DNA from: Eutypella sp. D-1
Lineage: Eukaryota; Ascomycota; Sordariomycetes; Xylariales; Diatrypaceae
Length of the DNA stretch: 64,000 nucleotides
Assembly (NCBI GenBank): GCA_023313575.1
Contig: JAJTTP010000008.1
Location: 62,001 to 126,000 of the forward strand
Direction of reading: 5' to 3'
Part shown: positions 34,179 through 46,974 of the stretch, piece by piece
Layout of the letters: every line of letters begins with the position of its first letter
Numbering within the stretch: the stretch's first letter is position 1
The notes under the pieces: generated by a model
Database searches by the model: none
Seen by the model: only the letters and a program-made list of their open reading frames with translations
Told to the model about the DNA's origin: nothing
Program-made: the position numbers and the translations under genes

Positions 34179-35872
34179 CTAAACTCCGTAGAATAGTACG
34201 AGCATAGTCATCAAGTACAATAGAGTAGGTGGTGCGAATATAACACTGGCGGGTGAGGTATCCGAGCTAGGATTTCCATCTCTTTCTGTGGCAGTAGGCT
34301 CGTTTACCTGGGTTCCCGACGAACGCTTGGTACTGAACGATGCACTTGTCGACTCCTCTACGACAGACGCGGTGGTAGTCGTGGCTGTCTCAGACACATT
34401 GCCCAAATTCGAATTCGACACCCCTGTCTCCTTCTGTGTACCCGGCGCGCAAGAGATAGTGCCCGTAGGAGTAATAGGTGTATACGAGTACTCGGGAACT
34501 TCTCCCTTCCCGGCGCGATACCAGTTCTGTGGCGGATCGCCAAGACACTCCCCGACCGTGACGGGCCTATACCCATTCTCAAGCAGCGACTTTAGCATGT
34601 ACTCGGTGAGGTTGTAGACGACCTGCTCCTGAAGGTCGTGCTCGATGGCTAGGTAGGTCGTGTTGCAGGGGTTCTTCCCGTCGATCGCCTTGTCCCAGAT
34701 GTCCTTGCTCTTCTGTATCTCCTCGCCGTTATCTGCATGCAGGTACCCCTCCGTGTCAAGATTGAAGTAGACGACGTGGTAACCCAAATCCGTCAGCATA
34801 GACTGGCACTTCTCGGGGCATATCGAGAAAGGCGGTCTGAGATCACGTCAGCATATGCGATGCAAGTCAGGGGAAGGTGAAAGCCACGATGGGAATATGG
34901 ACCTTATATATGTGGGGAAGTAACCGAGAATGTCATTAAGGGCTATCTCGTTCCATATAACTTGGTTTCTAGCCTGCTCCTCGGTCATTTGGGAGAAATT
35001 CTGGTGCGACCAGGTATGACTAGCGATATGATGCCCCTCTTTTGCCATTCGCTATACATATCGTCAGTATGTTGTGCTATGCTGCCTAGATCTCAAGTAC
35101 CTGGAGAGCCTGAGAATACCTTGATGACAGATGGCCATGGAGTCTTTGGGTCATTGATTTTCCCCTTTGACTTGTTATTTCCATTGATGAAGAAGGTTGC
35201 AACCGCGTCATATTTCTGCGAAGAAGAGGTGTGAGAATCACTCGTATGTTTCTCTTGAAGTGAGAAGTTGAAAGCGGCCTACTTTGAACACATCCAGAAG
35301 ATTATCTGTGAAATCGAAAGGGCCGTCGTCGTACGTAAGCGCAATATCTCTGGGGTTGAGGCAACGATAGATTCCCGTCCCACCGTAGGATACCTTGCCG
35401 ATCTTAGGTCGTGGGACATCTGACGTATCCTCCCCTTTCGGCTTCTGATTACCATCACAGCCTGGGCCGAAGTCGATCTGACAATCCGGTGCGAAGCAGT
35501 AATCCTTTTTGTTCCCGCACCATCTAAGATCGCGCATCAGACATCATGGTATCTAGGACAAGGCCGGGGAATGAGTCGATCAATAGGGGTATTGGAAATT
35601 CCTTACCCAGCGCTTGAACAGCAGTATCCCGGAGCACAGCTCGCGTTTTCGAAACCAGCACCGCATCTGCCTTTCGTGTTCTCATTATCATCAACCTTAG
35701 GATTACGCTTATTTAGAGTTGAGCCTTCGATCAGGTCTGGCGTGGCTGCCCACCTCCTGCCGGCAACCAACTCAGCCGACAGCCTTGTGCTTCCAACGAT
35801 GTTGGGCAGGCTGTCGCGACTAAGGGCACCAACGCTGGCAGCAGCCAAAGTAAAGAGAGTAGATAAATGCAT
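34179..35872 (-). CDS. chitin deacetylase (CBM18 + CE4), probably GPI-anchored
   Basis: Five exons (35872-35607, 35523-35283, 35215-35120, 35051-34903, 34836-34179) join in phase to 469 residues. The start is the ATG at 35872, which begins a clean signal peptide (about 18 residues). A chitin-binding type 1 module follows (GRCGAGFENASC, GYCCSSAGWCG, eight Cys) at about residues 68-112. The NodB/CE4 domain has all its motifs: TYDDGP with catalytic and metal Asp (D154, D155), metal His in SHTWSHQN (H213, H217), RPPF near 251-254, and AIEHD late in the domain. A Ser/Thr-rich linker leads to a C-terminal hydrophobic segment ending FYGV, typical of a GPI signal. The enzyme removes N-acetyl groups from chitin, giving chitosan at the wall; in pathogens this can hide chitin from hosts, but no lifestyle is shown here. 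Confidence 0.92.
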
Positions 35873-37493
35873 CGCATTCAACCAAGATCAATGCCCTATG
35901 TCAAGCAATACGCACATTGGCCATAGGATTGAGGCATTATTTGACAAGCTCCACGAGCAGTTGAAAGGGTCAAGCGCAAATTTAAAAGCCGGCATCATGC
36001 GGACAGACTGCAGAGGAGCTGGAATAAAAAGAAGCCCTCCAGGCCAGATACTATGACCAATACCTACCGGAATCACGCCATGGCAGGAATAAAGGCAGAT
36101 GCATTCTACCACACCACGCCAACAGAGCATTGCAGCTGCGCGGCCGGGTAGGTAGGTAGCATCGCAGTGGAGCCCGAGCTGCCATGCCCACCACCACCAG
36201 CAGAGGAACGGAAAAAGTAGATGGAGGGACGAAAATCGGGGATGTGATTGACGGCTGTTCTCGCCCATTAGGCGGCCCCATGCCATATGGAACAGCCCGA
36301 AGGCCGGCGAGTGGGCGGTCATCACCCACATCACCGTTCGTGCTAACCCGTACGTGATCCACTATCATCTCAGGTCTATCTATTGTATTTATTTATAAAA
36401 TGCACCACGACATATGTTGCAGCAATTTTCTCGTATTGAAGACAGACCTGTACTATTGATGCTCGGCATTTCAAGCTATGATTTTGGGTATTGTCCATAA
36501 GGAGGCTCTATAGGTCGACCTAGTAGCGCATGATCGATCGATCGCTCGGCTGGGACTGCCGATGAACGAATCGGATACGCGTGATTGCCACACGCCCCAG
36601 AGAACAAAATTCCCGACTTGTTGCTACAGTATGTGCGTGTATGAGCTAATTAGATTCTCTTGAATGCTACCTCGGGACTGCTACGATAACAGCAATGTGT
36701 GCCTATATCCTTGATATTTCGTATCTGCTGTGACTTCTTTGAGCTTTGTGGAAGTCCATTCCTCCGATACTCAAGTATGCCTCATTACTAGTGAGGCCCA
36801 ATGAAAAGTGTAGCCACTCAGCCAGTTTCAGTCCTCAATAGCTACGTCTTACTGTAGGGTTGCATGATCGGGCGCGGCCTGGTCTCAGTCGCAGGCTAGG
36901 CGAGTTTTACTTAGAATCCTTCCCCGAAGGAGTTGCGCAAATCCTACATACCTACTTACCCACCAGTGATGACCCGACCCCCCTTTTTGAGGCTCTGGAC
37001 GGGGAAGGGGGGGGGGGAGGTTGCGAGTTGAACAATGTGTCTTTGTTCCTTGACCCCAACTACGTGCCCACGGCCCGGTACGGAACGTATCCTTTTAGTC
37101 ACCCATCATGATGCAGCTCAGGATCAAAGGTGAATATCAATTTGGTAGGTTATATTTGGCCTTCCTAGGTTGCTAGACAGCATCGTGTGACCCTCCTCCT
37201 AGCCAGTAGTCGAATAACATTATAGCCAAAGTAGCCATGAAGTTCCGGATTTCTTGAACTATTCTCAGAAATACTGGATAGCGTCCTTGTATCATTCCCT
37301 CACCCAGCTGGGTATATAACTCAGAAAAGAAATTCTCGGCTTGCATGCTAGCCTGCTCTCACCCCTTCAGCAGGCGTAGCGGCTCTGGCCCCGGCATTGA
37401 CCTCACCCCATCACTTAATCCGGCCCCTTGGGACTCGTACTCCAAACGCCACCACACTGATGTCCATATCATTCTTTCAACGTGGTTTCAAGG
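35873..37493. other. intergenic between chitin deacetylase and HET-C gene
   Basis: This holds the chitin deacetylase promoter at the left and the HET-C 3' region at the right. A G-rich run lies near 37006-37020. Open frames on both strands (35571-36056 +, 35888-36334 -, 36860-37111 +) show no domain and overlap each other; none is called. Confidence 0.5.
37006..37020. repeat. poly-G tract
   Basis: An almost pure run of G in otherwise mixed sequence. It could form a G-quadruplex only together with neighbouring G-runs, and is likely variable in length. Confidence 0.6.
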
Positions 37494-37900
37494 TTACGGC
37501 GGACGCCCATATCCACCACCATACTGCTGTTGTCCATACCCGGGATATCCTCCACCCTGGTGGTGATGGGGTGACGGGCCTCGGTATCCTTGGTCAGGAT
37601 ATGGGGCCGGGGGCGGGGCACCATAGTGTCCTCCTGTGTGAGGGGGCGGGGGACCGCCGTATACTTGTGGCGGTGCACCACCGCCGTATGGAGGGTATTG
37701 TCCGGGAGGCGGGGCGCCGTAGCCGCCACCATAATGCTCGCTGGGTGGTGGTGGTCTACCGTATGCCAGATCCGAGTCATATCTACTGGCAGGCTCTGGT
37801 CTTCCATATGCTAGGTCTGGGTCATATCCACCATGGTCGCGTCGTTCAGGTGAATGTGGTCGATCATAGGAGGAGGGGCCACTGTCGTAGTAGCTAGCGG
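37494..37900 (-). repeat. Gly/Pro/Tyr-rich coding repeat at the HET-C C-terminus
   Basis: Irregular units of GGY, PPP and GGPPPP type fill the last ~130 codons. Degenerate coding repeats like this are frequently length-variable between strains. Confidence 0.6.
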
Positions 37901-40047
37901 CTTCACCACCGTGCGGTGGACGATCTTGTTTGTACCCGTAGTTGGGCGACGCAGCTGTAGGACGCCCCTGTGAAGATGACGGTCGGCTGTGGGCATAGTC
38001 GGGCCTCACACCACCGTGACCATCACCAACACCCATGGAATCGAGGTCACGAGTCTTTATAGTTGACCAGAGGGAACCGGACGGCTGACCGTGTCCAAGT
38101 CCTTCGAAAAGGCCACTACCGTGGGAGTGGCCACCATGACCACTCTTGTGGCCGTCTCCAGACAAGACGTGATTCTTCCCGTTCTTGACAGACTCGGACC
38201 CCAAAATGCGGTTGATGTCATGGTGCTTTGATCGTTGTTCTTCGGCCCACCCGCGAACGGTATCGAACATTTCGCGATGGATATCGATACGTTCGTCACG
38301 CAGGGCTGGATGGTGGAAAGCGCGAAGGACATCGTCAACAACCTCGTCGACAGGCACTCTCGTGTGTTCCCAAGCGTACAAAACTCGACTAGGGATACGT
38401 CAGTAAACCATCAATATGAGCAGGGGTCAAGTTAAGCACTTACGGAACGACATATTTGAGGATAGCAACCGAAACTCGCCCAGCACACGGGTTCAGAACA
38501 TTGGTGAAATGGTCCTTAGACAGCATCGAGTGTGTGGGGTCGGTACATCTGGGATTCTTCCACGGTTCTAGCTGGGAATGGGCGCTAGCGCTGATGACAC
38601 CGGAAGACCCTTCCTTCAGAGCCTTCGTCACTTGCTGGATGATAGGACGGATAAACGGGGCTAGCAGGCCGAGGACGAAGGCGGTCAATGTCTCGCTAAT
38701 GTGCTCGATTAGACTCTCCAGGCCAGGGATCTTGGAGATCATGTTATTGATTGACTTGACGATCTTGTCCCGGAACTCTAAGATCGGGTAGATCTGCTTT
38801 GAGAGCTTCACGGGATCGAAGCTCTCGCTCATGCCTGGAATAACATTGGCGTTGTCCCGACTCGTATTACCTCTTGTGCTCGAATAGGACCCAGAATAAG
38901 ACTCATTACGTCTTTGCTGATCCTCTGACATCTGTCTTAGGTTGCGAGCCTCAGAGGCCAAGCCGCTTCCGGTACCCGGTAGCTGGCTTAGAAGTGAGAT
39001 GAAGTCCTTGGCACCGCCGCCTCCACCGCTTCCACCTGTCAGGATGTCAAGGAAGCCCCTCGAACCACTGCTACCGCCAGTCTTAGATCGGCTGCTGCTG
39101 CTGCTGTCATTCTCGCAGCTCTTCAAGGCAATATCTAGCTGATCAATCTCAGACACCTCAGACTGAGTGAAGTGATCATTGGCCTCACCGAGCACAGAAT
39201 GGAGGAAGTCAACGCCACCGAAGGTGCCAGTAACGAGGGGGAAGACGTGCTTGCCACGGATATTGATTTCAGAATCCGAGCCGCAGTGGGTAAAAACACC
39301 ATGGTAGCCGAGTTCTCGCAGAGCCAGTTCACAGTAGTTGGAGTGGGCGCTAAAGTCCTCCATACAGTGAAGGGCCTGTCCGAGACACCTCAATGCCTCA
39401 CATAGATCCTCCTCTTTGCCCTTGCCACTATGGCCACTGGTGTAGACCCTGCCATAGTGGATGCAGCGCTTGAAGCTGAATCTCAGATAGCCGGCACTAG
39501 TAGCCCAACCACCCCGCTCATTGGCGATGTAATTCTTCATACCCGTATGCATGTCGATCTCCGTCTCGTCAGGTGTCACGGGTCCACGCAAGCGGCGATC
39601 GAATGTCTTCGCATCAACACCATCGGCATAGCCAAGGGGGTTGTCGATGTGCTCCTCAGGGCGATAGACACCCAATCGCTCTGCGGTGACCTCGAACTCA
39701 CCAGTCGCATATCCATTGGCCATAAAGGAAAGTACCCAAACCAGGATGCGGATGGTTTCGGCGTTAATGCCCTTCAAACTTCCTACATCAATGGCCTGGG
39801 AGTAATCGCGAAGCCAATTACCGAAGTAGGTTCGTCCGACGAGAAGGGTCGTCCACTTCTTGCCATAAAGGAAGGCCAAGGTCTTGAGCATATCCTCAAT
39901 ATCGCCATGACGCCAGTTATGGCCTTCGACCTGGGCAATGGATGGAATGTTACCAGCGCCAAAAGCCGCTGCTTTGGTGGGCATCAGAATCAGTATGACA
40001 CCAAAGATCAGTAGCATGTTGCTAACGTCCAGCCTGAACGAAGCCAT
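37494..40047 (-). CDS. het-c: HET-C heterokaryon incompatibility protein
   Basis: Two exons (40047-38444, 38388-37494) with a 55-nt GTAAGT intron give 832 residues. Residues 1-28 form a signal peptide. The conserved HET-C domain covers most of residues 29-620, with recognisable blocks such as GHNWRHGDIEDML, WLRDYSQAIDVG, CLGQALHCMEDFSAHSNYCE and HVFPLVTGTFGGVDF. A Ser/Gly-rich insert interrupts it near residues 305-345. The C-terminal ~200 residues are low-complexity, first Gly/His and then repeated Pro/Gly/Tyr (many GGY and PPP units). In Neurospora, HET-C is a plasma-membrane protein whose allelic forms trigger cell death after hyphal fusion. Its partner pin-c, a HET-domain gene next to het-c there, is not visible here. 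Whether this copy works in self-recognition is therefore open. Confidence 0.93.
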
Positions 40048-43000
40048 GTTCCTCTAGATGTCCTTTCAGCTCTCAGCTCCCAACTCTCCCGTGCTACGTT
40101 GGCTTGTCAATCAGATGATAAGACGCACGAGAAGCGCCTGTGATCCTTAAGTGTAGGACGAGTTGTAAATGTCGGGTATTGAGTCTACTGTCAGAGATGC
40201 AGAAATCTCGAACTAGGGAGGCAAGTAGTCAGGCGTTAGGTAGTTGGAGTGTGTTGAGATGTGAGTGGGTTCTTTTTGGCTCAGGTGGTTTCTTTGAAGG
40301 CCAGGCACAGCCAAGTTTGACATTCGTATTACCCTTTTTTCTCTAAGTCATGCGAACTTGGTAAAAGTGTTGGCGGGGTAATTTTTCAATGTCTTACCAA
40401 GTACCTTTCTAGTCACTTTGAAGGTGAGTCTTGGTGACTTTTCTGGTTTAGATACCAGACAGGTACCTTTTTACGATAAGTAAACGGTAGGACCGATGAC
40501 GCAAGGATTCCAGGGCTTGTTATGAAGTACAACCTCGGTTGGTTGGCAGGTCTAGGCGTGTTTATTATTATGCTGGCTGAATCAAAAAAAAAAAAAAAGA
40601 TGCTGAATCTATTCGCAATAGAGAACTTCCGGGTTAAGACATACATCTAGCTCTCCTGTCAAAATTTCAATGTCACGTATGACATGGAACATATACATCC
40701 CGTCGGATATTGAATTAGCCGTGGACAATAATAGCCATTAGACGCCCTGATACTAACTGCACGTACACAATCACACAAAAGGCACTACTGCCTGTGAACT
40801 GCGAACTATAGCGGCTTGTCCCAGCTGAAAGGAGAGAGTTTGCTGTAACTATCTTGGTACTTAGTAGTTAGTTCACTTGGGCAATAGCTGATCAATTTGT
40901 CAAACCCAACCTGCCGGTTGACCGGTTCACCTCTGATCAAACACATGGAAACCGCTGGTAAATCGCAGGCCATCAAATCAGATTTTTTTCTTCTTATTCC
41001 TACAGGCCTGTATGGCAACACCTATCAAGTCAAGGTTTTTCCCCGTTGGCTCCCTCAAATGGAAAGACAAGCTGAAAGGTGCCCATGTATATCGATTTAG
41101 GCCAGTTATTAAGGGACCTACTTAGGTACCTAAATGTAGCACTAAATATCCCGCTGTAGGTAGCATAAGTGGGGATGTATGGGGGCATCTACTACCGATT
41201 TAGCCTTACAACCCTAGATCTACGTATCGATTCGGCACAGAACAAAGCACGAGCACGTGGAGATAACGTAGGGCCAGAACACAAATACAGGAATTTATTA
41301 ATGAGGGGCATGGAGGGGTAATTGACCAAAAAGGGTTATGGAAAATGTTGTTTACCTGAATAAATCAGCCATAGATGCCCCCTATATACCCAACCCTATT
41401 GATAGAATGGCAAAGGGCTTCTACCTTCTACCTCCAACACTCAAAATACTTATGCACTTGCTTAACCTTTTAAACAAAAGAACCTTGAAAGTGGTTAGTT
41501 ACCTAGGTGCCTAGTTCAAGAGTGTTTGCTTACATCATGCCAGCCCCATTTCCTTATTAGTCCCCTAAGCATCAGCCATGTAAGTATATTCGTAAGCCAC
41601 CGTGGTTGGATATGTATAACAAATACCTATAAGGTTATTGCTAACGATGTACAAAAATAGCTCAGTACACCCCCACTCTATGACCAATGTAGACAACTAA
41701 TCCAGCCCATCGTAACGCCCCAATCTTAAGTTCATGTATAAGCCAGCGAGCCAGTAAGCAGCAAACCCATGGGCTTGGGATTGGTGTAATGGCTTGAATG
41801 AGTGGGTGTGTGGCCCCGGGTGAATGAGTGAGCAAGGGGGGGAAGGGGGAGGGGGGTTGAGGAGGCTCGAAGAAAAGTTCTAGAAGATCTCTTCCTCCTG
41901 TCACCTGCCGCCACCGCCGCCACCACATGTGGCCCTGTAAGATACCACGCCGAGTGAGAAGCCGTTAAACGTTCTCGTCAGCCTTACTATGGCGTGGCCG
42001 CTTTACTAGGTATGTAGGTAGGTGTATATGCATTTGGAATGTGGAAGAATACGCTTGCATGTATTTATCTGATATGATTGGGAACAGGATCTGACATGAC
42101 ACGTCGCCCCCATTTGCGGGCGGGGAGGACGGATCGCGCATGCGCAATCTTAACTAAATCCTCTACACAGGCAGAATCTCGTCCGACAGGAACCCACCGG
42201 GGGGGCTGTGGGACTATACACCACGCATGGTAATCATGGATATCCATGGATGGCGCCCGAGCGTTGCGGTGATGTGATGACGGGATCGTGGGGCCCATCC
42301 TATTCATACCTATCTACCTACCTGAACTAGTAATAGTATAGGAGATAGGTATAATTAGAGAGATCGTTCGATATAACCGAGACTAAAGGGAGACCCAAGA
42401 AAGAAACGGAGGGCTCCCACATGACGTATAGGTACTCCGCGTATATGTATATTGGGTATGCCGAGCCGTGCATGCCTCCGCCGAAGCGAGGTCCGTCCCA
42501 CAACTGGGGCCCCGTTGTGAGCTGAGCTGACCAGAGTGGGCTAAATGAGGCTGAGTCACTTTCTTGTTGTTCCTTGATCCCTTCGACACCGTCATTTCCG
42601 CTCATTTATTCACCGGGATACGGCGGCGGGAGGGAATGCTACTTCATAATTAGAATAGAGAGAAGAAAAAAGGAACGGGCGAATAAGAAAATTCAAAGCA
42701 GAAAAGAACCATGCCTACAACCTTCTCCATTTTCTCCCAATAGAAAGCTGCCGCCAAGAGAAGGAGAGGGAGATCATGCAGAGTCATCGTCATACGCATG
42801 TGCATACATATCTGCACCGAGGATTTTGAGCCTCCAGGATTGAGTGCTTCGGTGGGTCAGTGACTCTTGTCAGGTCACCACCACCCGCGCGAGTGATCCG
42901 GCCTCGTCCGTCCGCCCGCCTCACGCAGAAGTCGGAAATTGGGATGGCGGAATGGGCGGATATTGACCAACTTACAGATCACCTACTTCTTGGGTGCCTA

Positions 43001-45577
43001 CCTAACTCATCCATTTTGGGTTCTGAGTAAGGCCGTTTATCAGCCCAGATAGAGATGTCCGGGGACTCCGGCCCGACATTATGATTATGACCCTGCTCAC
43101 AAACCACGGAATATCCCTGTCACCGGTGCCTGACGGCCTATCCACGCCCTATGGACTGCATCCCTCTTTGTCAAACCCGACAGTTTTCCAGTAGTTCTTT
43201 TTGGGCCGATCCATGATTTGCTGAGTCAAGCACAGCAGACTCCGTTGCGCTCGACAATACCTGCCTAAGCCAATAAGCGCGCAAGGTGTGGTGTCACGAA
43301 GACTCGAACCGAACCGCGGTTGTAACACCCGGCTATCATTACCATGCTTTACGGAGAGGAAAGTCGCATAGCCGAGGGAGTGCTCTGCCTCGGAGTAGTG
43401 TTTCGACCAAGGTAAAATCGCACGATGATATGTTGTCGGACTCGAACAGTCGTGCAAACGCATAGTGGAAAGTGAATATTTTTACATCATTTTCAGGTCG
43501 AAGGGAACACATAATTTACCAATGGGTAGGTGGCGCCGACTAAAATACGTGTATGGACTGCAACGGCCCGGGTGGGGCACCTCCGGAGCTGTAAAACGGA
43601 AACAAGTCCGACCTATAGCTGTGAGGGGCCGGCTCATTCGACATTCCACAATGATGAAGCCCTACATTCCGACTGTTCCTGCATCAATATCTCCGCGAAA
43701 GGAAACTATGTCTCCTTAACCGAGTCCACATGGCGTGGTGCATCGTAGGAGACTTTTGCTTTTACAGCTATTTAACTTCCCGCCTATCGGCGCTGTGAGA
43801 CGCAGCCTTCCGAGACAAGCATGAAATTGCCCATGTGGTTTATTTGACTCGTACATAGCGTGACGGGACGGACCAACGTCGGCGCATCCGCGCGCAACGG
43901 CGGTGAAGCTCGCGGCTACGGAATAATGATGATGGGTATAAGCATGATGTGGGTATGGTGGGGAGTTGACGGAAACTTCCAATATTTTCCTAGGCGTACA
44001 AGAGTGTGTGAAACGAGTTGCGGCTCACAGGGCTGGGATATCCCGCCTAATCCTAGTAGTACAAGAGCTATCTTGGGTGAAAGAGTTCTTACGCCTGTCA
44101 TGGGCATCGAACGTTATTGACCGATATGTCAATAGCCGTTTCCGCCTAACGACCCGACAGTAAGGTAACAGATCTTCGGATGCTTGCGATTCGGTGCCAT
44201 CCGGTACGACTATTCCTGGAGTCTCGCGAGATACAAGTTGCTGATTGGAAGATCTAGACGGTACACGGTGCCGGCAGGGGGGGAGGTTCAGCCCGCTCGC
44301 CTATTCTTTGTCGTCTGCGGCGCCAGGTACGAGCCTCGGGAGCCACATGGCAAGGGGATTGGCCCCTGGAACCCATGTTAATAGCATCATCTATGCAGAC
44401 TTCGTGAAGTTGAAACTGAAACAACTAGTTCAGCATTCAGCAGTGGAATCAATGCTGATAGCCGACCCTTTTCGGATCTATTATCTTCCTTCAGCTTGTG
44501 ATCCAGTAGAAGATCTGTACGGGTGGCAACGTAACGTGAGAGCCAGCCGACATAGGTAACGCCGGCATGTGTAAAGAAAACCCAGGTACGAAGCAAACCC
44601 ATCTAGAGCGGGGCCGAGGATAAGTGGACGGGCAAGAGGTTAGTCTAGATACAGGAAACGTATTGCTGCGGTCTATCTTTGGTAAGCTTAGGTCATGTGC
44701 TGAATCAGTTAGTCCTTGATCCATACTTAGCTTCGAAGCAGGTACGGTACTGCTTTCGGCTCCCATGTGCGTCAGCAAGCCACGTACAACCTGGTATGTT
44801 TCCTCGATATAGTGATGAACATGGAAGACGTTTCAACTGATTTCCGCCTCAGAGCCATGTCATCGTCCCATATTACAAGAAAAGAAACTGCATTGCCCTA
44901 ACGTCTAGACATGACCAGACCGACGGGACCTACTCAGCGCCCCTGCTGGAAACATCTCATTGGATAGAAACCACCCAACGAAGTCTCAACGTAGTATTCC
45001 GATATGACCACTCAACCTAAATGGCGGGATTGCGCTGCAGTTAGATAAGCTCCCAGGCACAAGCGGTATATGCGTGCTCTTCGGGTGACACATCCCATGG
45101 GTATAGGTTACGCACCGAAACAAGTACAACCACACGTGGTGTTCCCTCTCAGGATCCCACCCGTCTTGAGGGACTGGGCGTCGGTAAGTATCTGTACCAC
45201 AGAAGTCACGACAAGGCTGTGCAAGCACTCTGCAGCCCCCACAGTCCTATGAGAATAGGGATGTATTCTCCAGGTCGTTAGCCGCACACGCAAGTCGGCG
45301 GTATCCTTGTGGGTTTCTTCGTTGGACATTGAATAATTTAGCATGTCTGTAATACCACGACACAAGGGAGGGTGACTGGGGTATGTGTATGTGTCAGAAA
45401 AGCTGGTGTGGTAAAGATATAATATAAAGTATAAAGGGGGGCGAAAGTTCGCATACTCTCACAGCCATAGAACAACCACTCAAGCTTCAACACCACCACA
45501 ACCAGATATATCAAAGACTTACTCACCACTTTAAGCTCCCTTATTTGTCATAACAGATCATAAGAACCATTCCAGCT
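40048..45577. other. 5.5-kb intergenic region, no gene seen
   Basis: The longest gene-free stretch of the window lies between the HET-C and D-amino-acid oxidase starts, which are divergent. It has an A-run at about 40584-40598 and scattered TAGGTA/TACCTA motifs (41120-41170, 42005-42030, 42305-42325). A TATA box belongs to the oxidase. Open frames of 60-105 codons occur on both strands but overlap and show no domain. An ageing transposon, non-coding RNA or small secreted protein gene with introns could be missed by eye. Confidence 0.4.
45430..45437 (+). promoter_or_regulatory. TATA box of the D-amino-acid oxidase gene
   Basis: TATAAAGG lies about 140 bp before the oxidase ATG, in a run of overlapping TATAAAG-like sequence (45423-45437). 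Confidence 0.45.
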
Positions 45578-46974
45578 ATGTCTCTTACATTGTGGAAAGA
45601 TATCACGCCCTTGGGCCAGCGGCTTCGCGAACCAACAAACAGGTCACCACACGTGCTGGTCATTGGTGGTGGCGTTACTGGTCTCGTTTCATCCTGGGTC
45701 CTGCTCGATCGCGGATACCATGTCACCATTCTCAGCAGTGCGTGGGCTAGTGACGAGCAGCGGTTGACCTCACAGATCGCTGGTGCTTTGTATGTTGTTC
45801 CAGTCCCATCCAAATCACATTCTGTGGCCGGGCCTAGTCCTGTGGACTTTGAGGCGCAGTGCTAGAGTACCAGTCGTGGACTGCATCACACCCTTCCTAT
45901 AGCACACAGCCAACAACTAACGTATCTGACTGTAGATGGGAATTCCCGCCGGCTGTCTGCGGACAGCATACCGATGCCATTTCTCTTTCCCACTCGAAGC
46001 GGTGGTGCATGACTGCCTATCACATATGGGACGGCATTGCGGCTATCCCCACACTTAGCGATGCGTCCGGGGTTCGAATGATGCCGTCGGACTTCTTTTT
46101 CCCAGATACGGTAGAGCGGGACCCAGCCCAGCAGTCAAAGATGACCGAGATCATGGCTAGTGGGGTCAGGGGATTCTACCGCGGATCTGACCTCATCGAC
46201 GAAAGGGGCATCGATCCTGACTATGGCGCAGTGGATGCATATGAACTGATGGCTCCGATCATTGACACCGACAAAGCAATGCATTGGTTGACGGCTCTTG
46301 TCCAGAGTAAAGGTGCCAAACTCGTCACAGAAACTATCACCCGTGATCTCGTCGACATGGAGGACTCACTACGGGCACGTTTCGATGCCGACGTCATTGT
46401 CAATTGCACCGGTCTCCAGGGTGAAGTACTTGCTGGAGATGACACAGTCTACCCCATTCGTGGCGGTCTTATTCGAGTCATCAACGATGGAACGGACTTC
46501 CCGAAGGTGGATGCGGCCCTTACTATTACTGCAGATGCAGCTGGTTCAGCAAACGAGATTGTTTTCCTGGTGCCTAGAAACGACAACATCCTCCTTATTG
46601 GTGGCATTGCCGAGCCACATGAGTGGGACCTGGATCTGACATTGGAGAGCCCTATAATCCGCCGAATGCGGGAACGGTGCGAGAAATTTCTACCGGGGCT
46701 CAAGGATGCCAAAGTCGACCCAGAATATCCATTCGCGCAAGGCCTGCGCCCGTTTAGAGGAAAGAATGTAAGGGTTGAGCGAGAACTCCGTAGGACGGGG
46801 AGCCGGATTGTACACTCTTACGGGCAAGGTGGCGCGGGGTGGAGTCTTTCCTTCGGGTGTGCCCAAGATGTTGCAGCGCTGGTAGACGAGGCACTATCAG
46901 GGGTGCCAGCCCGGCCAATGGGGGTTATGGCCAGGGAACGGAAGCAAGCAAAGGTCGAAAAACGCCGTTGGTAA
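45578..46974 (+). CDS. D-amino-acid oxidase (FAD)
   Basis: Exons 45578-45789 and 45936-46974, with a 146-nt intron (CTAAC branch site), give 416 residues. Splicing joins SQIAGAL to WEFPPAVCG, the conserved segment around the flavin site. The FAD-binding Rossmann motif is VLVIGGGVTGLVSSW (about residues 26-40). The D-amino-acid oxidase signature is near the C-terminus: HSYGQGGAGWSLSFGCAQDV. The enzyme oxidatively deaminates D-amino acids to 2-oxo acids, ammonia and hydrogen peroxide. D-aspartate oxidase is a close relative and cannot be excluded. Most family members are peroxisomal and end in an SKL-type signal; this one has a basic tail ending in KRRW with no PTS1. It is slightly longer than the usual 340-370 residues because of an N-terminal ~24-residue lead and that tail. 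Confidence 0.9.

Noticed and set aside
35571..36334. Overlapping 161-codon (+) and 148-codon (-) frames upstream of the chitin deacetylase
   Set aside because: Both are partly antisense to, or upstream of, the deacetylase first exon and show no recognisable domain.
43295..43450. tRNA B-box-like sequences on the minus strand (GGTTCGAGTC and GTTCGAGTCC)
   Set aside because: No T-stem pairing or A-box at the right distance could be built around either one.
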